Source: an uncultured Rhodospirillaceae bacterium (lineage in GTDB: Bacteria > Pseudomonadota > Alphaproteobacteria > MPNO01). From it: 10,335 bases of DNA. The position numbers and the translations under genes were made by a program. Of the stretch, positions 6,728 through 10,335 are shown piece after piece (position 1 is the stretch's first letter; each line of letters begins with the position of its first letter). Location: NCBI GenBank assembly GCA_937916005.1, contig CALGIA010000143.1, positions 1 through 10,335 of the forward strand. The letters run 5' to 3'. Under the pieces are notes generated by a model. The model saw only the letters and a list, made by a program, of their open reading frames with translations. It had not been told where the DNA came from and ran no database searches.

Positions 6728-6883
6728 ATGGACCATCAATTGACCGGCCCCTGTTGCGTATTATGCGCCGCCATGAATTTCAACGACAACGCGGACCGCC
6801 GGGAAGACCGAAAAGACGATGTGTTTCACGCCATCGTTGCGGGCATCACGGCCCTTGGGTTCATCGTGATGTTTCTCGTTTGA
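6728..6883 (+). CDS. Small Cys-rich single-pass membrane protein (51 aa)
   Basis: This short frame starts at ATG 6728, with AGGAG at 6717-6721 spaced 6 nt before it, and ends at TGA 6881-6883. The N-terminal part has a C9-C10-x-x-C13 motif (GPCCVLCAAM), followed by a strongly charged linker (about 20-31, DNADRREDRKDD) and one hydrophobic segment (about 32-51, VFHAIVAGITALGFIVMFLV) that reaches the C-terminus. This is the layout of a tail-anchored or single-pass miniprotein. The Cys triplet might bind a metal or an Fe-S cluster, or take part in thiol exchange; this is not shown. It sits between the halogenase and the VanA-like gene (gaps 58 and 95 bp), so it probably belongs to the same unit. 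I do not recognise a family. An internal ATG at 6772 (M16) would remove the Cys motif but has no clear ribosome site. Confidence 0.7.
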   Translation: MDHQLTGPCCVLCAAMNFNDNADRREDRKDDVFHAIVAGITALGFIVMFLV

Positions 6884-6978
6884 TCGGGTCGTTCATATAG
6901 GGCTTGTCGCCACCCGGTCCTCCGTGGCTAAATCATGGCGAAACGCATCGTACAAATACGAAACGGAAGGAACTCGTC

Positions 6979-7992
6979 ATGTATCTGCGCAATCACTGGT
7001 ATGTGGTGGCCCGGACCGAAGAGCTCGGTCGCGAACTGATGCAGCGCTATCTGCTGAACGAGCCTTATGTCATGTACCGCACCGAGGACGGACGGCCCGT
7101 GGCGCTGCCCGATCGGTGCCCCCATCGGCGATATGCGCTGTCGGCGGGCTCGCTGATCGGCGACAACGTGCGCTGCGACTATCACGGGCTGGCCTTCGAC
7201 CCGGATGGCGTCTGCGTCGACATTCCAGGCCAGGAAAAAATCCCAGCCCAGATGTGCGCCAAGCCGGTCCCGCTGGTCGAAAAGCATAATATGGTCTGGG
7301 GCTGGATGGGCGAGCCGGAAAAAGCAGACCCCGCCCGGATCCCCGATTTTCACTGGATGGACAAGCCGGGCTGGACCTGCTCGGACGACAGCCGCGGCTT
7401 CGATTGCCATTACCAGCTGGTGGTGGACAATCTGCTCGACCTCACCCATGAGACTTATGTTCATACCAAAACCATCGGCCAGGCTGAACTTGTCGAGGCG
7501 CCGATTGAGGCGCGGCGCGAGAACGGCGCGGTGCTGGTCGACCGGATCGTGCGCGATTGCGCCGCGCCGCCGCTGTTTTCAAAGGTGGTGGATTTCGGCG
7601 GCAATATCGACCGTTACCAGTTCGTGCGCTTCGAGCCGCCCTGCTATATCTGGATCGACGCCCGCGCGGTCCCGACGGGGACCAATGATTTCGACAAGGG
7701 GCTTCAATGGGTCGTCATGAACGCGCTGACGCCGGAGACCGATGACACCATGCATTATTTCTGGGGTCTGTCGCGTCACTTCGCCCAGGATGACGAGGAC
7801 ATGACCCGGGATATCCATGAAGCGCTCATCCGCACCTTCGAGGAAGATTCGGGCGTGCTCAAAATCCAGCACGAATTGATTCAATCGGACGCGCCGGGCG
7901 CAATGGGCAACAACATCAATGCGGACCGGGGCATCACCTTGGCCCATCATCTGGTCGACGAGTTGATGGCGGTGGAGCAAGCCGGCGCCTGA
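6979..7992 (+). CDS. Rieske oxygenase, vanillate O-demethylase (VanA)-like oxygenase subunit
   Basis: This 337-residue protein is shorter than the other Rieske enzyme here and matches the VanA/dicamba-demethylase subgroup, which removes O-methyl groups or hydroxylates aromatics. It begins with the subgroup's YLRNHWYVVA strand. The Rieske ligands are C47, H49, C66 and H69 (CPHRRYALSAG...CDYHG). The mononuclear iron site is N151-x2-D154-x2-H157-x4-H162 (NLLDLTHETYVH), with D316 in NADRG a candidate for the remaining carboxylate ligand. ATG 6979 is preferred because AAGGA sits about 7 nt upstream; an in-frame extension to 6904 would add 25 residues unlike the family. No vanB-type reductase follows, so electrons must come from elsewhere. 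It probably acts in the same pathway as the upstream oxygenase and halogenase, but the two Rieske proteins are of different subgroups and are not copies of each other. Confidence 0.92.
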   Translation: MYLRNHWYVVARTEELGRELMQRYLLNEPYVMYRTEDGRPVALPDRCPHRRYALSAGSLIGDNVRCDYHGLAFDPDGVCVDIPGQEKIPAQMCAKPVPLVEKHNMVWGWMGEPEKADPARIPDFHWMDKPGWTCSDDSRGFDCHYQLVVDNLLDLTHETYVHTKTIGQAELVEAPIEARRENGAVLVDRIVRDCAAPPLFSKVVDFGGNIDRYQFVRFEPPCYIWIDARAVPTGTNDFDKGLQWVVMNALTPETDDTMHYFWGLSRHFAQDDEDMTRDIHEALIRTFEEDSGVLKIQHELIQSDAPGAMGNNINADRGITLAHHLVDELMAVEQAGA

Positions 7993-8041
7993 GCGGGATG
8001 AATAAGGACCAAAAGTGCGTATTTGATTTGGAATGACGCAT

Positions 8042-8467
8042 ATGAAAAGGCAGCTTCGCGGATCATGCCATTGCGGCAACATCAGCTTCGTGTTCGCCAC
8101 CGACAAGACGGATTCCGAACTTCCCAAAAGGGAATGCCAGTGCGGGTTCTGCCTCCGGCACGGCCGCATCTCCACGTCCGATCCCGATGGGGAATTACGC
8201 ATTACGGTCGGCGCGGCGGAAAAACTAAACAAATACAGGTTCGGGCATCGCACCGCCGATTTCTATGTGTGCCGGGACTGCGGCGCGGTCCCGGTGGTGA
8301 CCAGCGAGATCGACGGCGCTGCGATCGGTCTCGTCGATGTGCGGATGATCGACGGATTCCCCTGGTCCCGGACCGACACGGCATCACATGATCGGGAGGG
8401 CGAAGAGGTGAATGACCGGCTGGCCAGACGCAAGCGCAGCTGGACCGGAACCGTCACTTTCGAGTGA
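8042..8467 (+). CDS. GFA/CENP-V family zinc-binding protein (glutathione-dependent formaldehyde-activating-like)
   Basis: This 141-residue protein has the seven-Cys zinc pattern of the GFA fold: C9-H-C11 in GSCHCGNISF, C32-x-C34-x2-C37 (CQCGFC) and C77-x2-C80 (CRDCG). The founding member, Gfa, was described as speeding S-hydroxymethylglutathione formation, but most bacterial homologues have unknown roles. It follows the VanA-like demethylase by 49 bp. O-demethylation by VanA-type enzymes releases formaldehyde, so a glutathione-linked formaldehyde role would fit the context; that link is an inference. Start choice is between ATG 8033 (adds MTH) and ATG 8042. The second has GGA about 9 nt upstream and fits family length. 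Confidence 0.85.
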   Translation: MKRQLRGSCHCGNISFVFATDKTDSELPKRECQCGFCLRHGRISTSDPDGELRITVGAAEKLNKYRFGHRTADFYVCRDCGAVPVVTSEIDGAAIGLVDVRMIDGFPWSRTDTASHDREGEEVNDRLARRKRSWTGTVTFE

Positions 8468-8578
8468 TCCCCCATCGGTCGCGCGGATATGGGAACGGGG
8501 GCGGCGGAAACGGGATCGACGATGATTTAATCTAGATAGCGCCGCCCAATGGCAGCGCGGATAACCAAGGGGAACGAA

Positions 8579-9253
8579 ATGAAGCTTTACCAGCATCCGG
8601 TTTCGACAACCTGCCGTCCGATCATGATGTTCATCGCCGACGAGGGGCTGGACGTTGAACAACAGATCATCGATATCCTGGCCGGAGAGCAGTACGGCGA
8701 AGCTTTCACCAAAATCAATCCGAGCAATTTCGTGCCGGTTCTGGAAGATGGCGATTTCCGGCTGGTCGAAAGCTCCGCCATTCTGAAATATCTGGCGGAA
8801 AAATCCGGTTCGGCTTCCTATCCCACGGATCCGCAAGCCAGGGCCCGCGTCAATGAGACGATGGACTGGTTCAACACCAATTTCTATCGCACGTTCGGGT
8901 ACGGGCTGGTGTATTCGCAGATCCTGGAGTCCTGCAAATTGCCGGACGAGGCCGCGCAAAAATTACAGACCGCCGCGGGAAAGACCCAGGCGGAGCGTTT
9001 TCTAAAAATCCTGAACGATCACATGCTGGGTCAGGGCACGCCGTGGCTCTGCGGCGAAACCAGGACAATTGCCGATTATCTCGCATCCGGGTTCGTTTCC
9101 ATCGGCGAATTGATCGGCTGCAAATTCAGCGCCTATCCCAACATCGTCGCCTGGTACGACCGCATGAAAGCAACGCCCAACTGGCAATCGGCCAATGGGG
9201 GTCTGTATCAATGGGCCGAAAGCACCCGGGGACCCGATTATCTGACGGTCTGA
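8579..9253 (+). CDS. Glutathione S-transferase family protein
   Basis: This 224-residue protein is a complete GST. The N-terminal thioredoxin-fold domain contains KLYQHPVSTTCRPIMMFI, where S9 (Theta-style position) or C12 may touch the glutathione thiol, NPSNFVPVLEDG with the cis-Pro (about 48-59) and LVESSAILKYLAEK (about 62-75). The helical domain contains the usual IADYLASGFVSIGEL helix (about 162-176). The start at 8579 is set by AAGGGGAA a few bases upstream; an in-frame ATG at 8549 would add ten residues of poor family fit. It lies 111 bp after the GFA gene, so it may have its own promoter, though I cannot point to one. Its stop is 8 bp from the stop of the convergent SulP gene. The substrate is unknown. 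Confidence 0.92.
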   Translation: MKLYQHPVSTTCRPIMMFIADEGLDVEQQIIDILAGEQYGEAFTKINPSNFVPVLEDGDFRLVESSAILKYLAEKSGSASYPTDPQARARVNETMDWFNTNFYRTFGYGLVYSQILESCKLPDEAAQKLQTAAGKTQAERFLKILNDHMLGQGTPWLCGETRTIADYLASGFVSIGELIGCKFSAYPNIVAWYDRMKATPNWQSANGGLYQWAESTRGPDYLTV

Positions 9254-9261
9254 CACCGCAA

Positions 9262-10335
9262 CTACGCCGTCAGTTCGGCCGCCGATTTCAGGGCCTGGAG
9301 GCGGGTTCCCGATGTGCGTTCGTCGGACAGCAGCCGCGTCACGCCCAGCTTGGTCAGGGTCTCGCGCACCCTCGGACACATGTCGACCACGAACACCGGC
9401 TTGCCCAGGGCCAGCGCCTGCTGGACCACATCCTGCAGGGCCAGCCCGGCGCTGGTATCGATCATCGGGACCTTTTCCAGGTCCAGCACCAGCGCGCCGT
9501 AATGGTCCGCCGCGCCCAGCAGCCGGGCCATGCCGCGCGCCACGCCGAAGCTGAACGGTCCGCCCAGTTCGTACAACACCACGCGGCCTTCGGCCCGGTC
9601 CAGAACCTCGGCTTCTTCCGCGGTCAGCGATGCGCCGTCCGACCCGTTGGTGATCATACGGATGTTATCGAGCTGCAGATCCGCCATGCGCTTGACGAAC
9701 AGCAGGCTGGCCAGCACGATCCCGACTCCCACCGCCGTGATCAGATCGACGAACACGGTCAGCAGCAGCACGATGATCATGAACAGAACGCCGGCGCGGG
9801 GCGCGTGCCAGCTTCGCCTGATGTAGCCCCAGTCGATGATATCGATACCGACCTTGAGCAGCACCCCGGCCAGCACCGCGTGGGGGATATATTTGGCCAG
9901 CGCGGCCAGCCCGAGCACGATCGCCAGCAGAACCAGCGCATGAAGCGCGCCCGATATGGGTGTGCGTCCGCCGGCCCGCACATTGACCACCGTGCGCATG
10001 GTGGCGCCCGCACCGGGAATGGCGCCGAACAGCCCGGCGATTGCGTTGCCGATGCCCTGACCGATCAGTTCCCGGTCCGAATCATGGTGGCTGTGGGTCA
10101 CGCTGTCGGCGATCAAAGACGTCAGCAGGCTGTCGATGGTGCCCAGCAGCGCCAGCACCAGCGCGCCCGTGATCATGTCGGGCAGCCTGTCCACATCGAA
10201 CACCGGCGTGATCATACCCGGCAGCCCGGTCGGGATGTCCCCCAGGATCGGCGCGCCGGGCAGCAGGAAATAGGCGGCCAACGCGCCCGCCAGCAGGGCC
10301 ACCAGGGGCGCGGGCACGATGCGCTGCAATCGCGC
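9262..10335 (-). CDS. SulP-family anion transporter with STAS domain (N-terminus outside window)
   Basis: The frame runs off the right end of the window; 357 residues are present of a family that is normally about 500-570. Several hydrophobic helices are visible, together with the SulP core signature GTIDSLLTSLIAD, the following ELIGQGIGNAIAG and the GAIPGAGATMRTVVN segment. The C-terminal STAS domain (last 105 residues or so) includes VLDLEKVPMIDTSAG, the region that carries the regulatory Ser/Thr in anti-sigma-factor antagonists. The protein should be an inner-membrane importer or exchanger of sulfate, bicarbonate or a related anion; the ion cannot be told from sequence. The TTG at 10327-10329 is an internal codon, not a true start. 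Its stop lies 8 bp from that of the convergent GST, and no terminator is visible between them. Confidence 0.93.
   Translation of the reverse strand, partial: ARLQRIVPAPLVALLAGALAAYFLLPGAPILGDIPTGLPGMITPVFDVDRLPDMITGALVLALLGTIDSLLTSLIADSVTHSHHDSDRELIGQGIGNAIAGLFGAIPGAGATMRTVVNVRAGGRTPISGALHALVLLAIVLGLAALAKYIPHAVLAGVLLKVGIDIIDWGYIRRSWHAPRAGVLFMIIVLLLTVFVDLITAVGVGIVLASLLFVKRMADLQLDNIRMITNGSDGASLTAEEAEVLDRAEGRVVLYELGGPFSFGVARGMARLLGAADHYGALVLDLEKVPMIDTSAGLALQDVVQQALALGKPVFVVDMCPRVRETLTKLGVTRLLSDERTSGTRLQALKSAAELTA

Noticed and set aside
6881..6931. Possible second UGA read-through (Sec) after the 51-residue membrane protein
   Set aside because: The frame stays open only 15 more codons to TAA, there is no Cys-type redox motif around the UGA, and the protein already ends at a complete membrane segment.

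Overview
The window is about 10.3 kb of GC-rich, gene-dense bacterial DNA. Gene content (two Rieske oxygenases, a flavin-dependent halogenase, three GST-fold proteins, a GFA/CENP-V protein, an aldo/keto reductase with an enolase-superfamily dehydratase) and style suggest a heterotrophic, probably marine or soil alphaproteobacterium. The taxon is an inference from gene types only. I see no mobile elements, tRNA, rRNA or CRISPR. TGA is the stop codon of six genes here, so the general genetic code is standard.

Left part (1-2277): the last 41 codons of an unrecognised + strand gene, then a two-gene minus-strand operon. It is transcribed as aldo/keto reductase followed by a galactonate-dehydratase-like enolase-superfamily enzyme, with 5 bp between them. 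Together they look like a sugar or sugar-acid oxidation and dehydration step.

Middle (2278-3804): the main point of interest. A GST-like gene seems at first sight to lack its N-terminus, because the frame is closed by a TGA at 2418-2420. Reading through that TGA restores a complete thioredoxin-fold N-terminus in which the TGA sits exactly where Omega/Beta-type GSTs carry the catalytic Cys (T-[Cys]-P-W-V-Q-R). A good Shine-Dalgarno and GTG start lie 36 bp upstream of the TGA, a near-consensus sigma70 promoter lies before that, and a stem-loop with bacterial SECIS geometry follows the TGA. I annotate it as a 231-residue selenocysteine (Sec) GST-like protein ending at a strong intrinsic terminator (3092-3126). 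A second, Ser-type GST faces it on the minus strand.

Right part (3805-9253): a run of six + strand genes with short gaps. They are a phthalate-dioxygenase-type Rieske oxygenase, a tryptophan-halogenase-family flavoenzyme, a 51-residue Cys-rich membrane miniprotein that is easily missed, a vanillate-demethylase (VanA)-type Rieske oxygenase, a GFA/CENP-V zinc protein and a third GST. The first four look like one transcription unit and could modify an aromatic compound oxidatively or by halogenation. No reductase partner for the Rieske or halogenase enzymes is in the window. The window ends with the C-terminal two-thirds of a SulP anion transporter on the minus strand, converging on the last GST.
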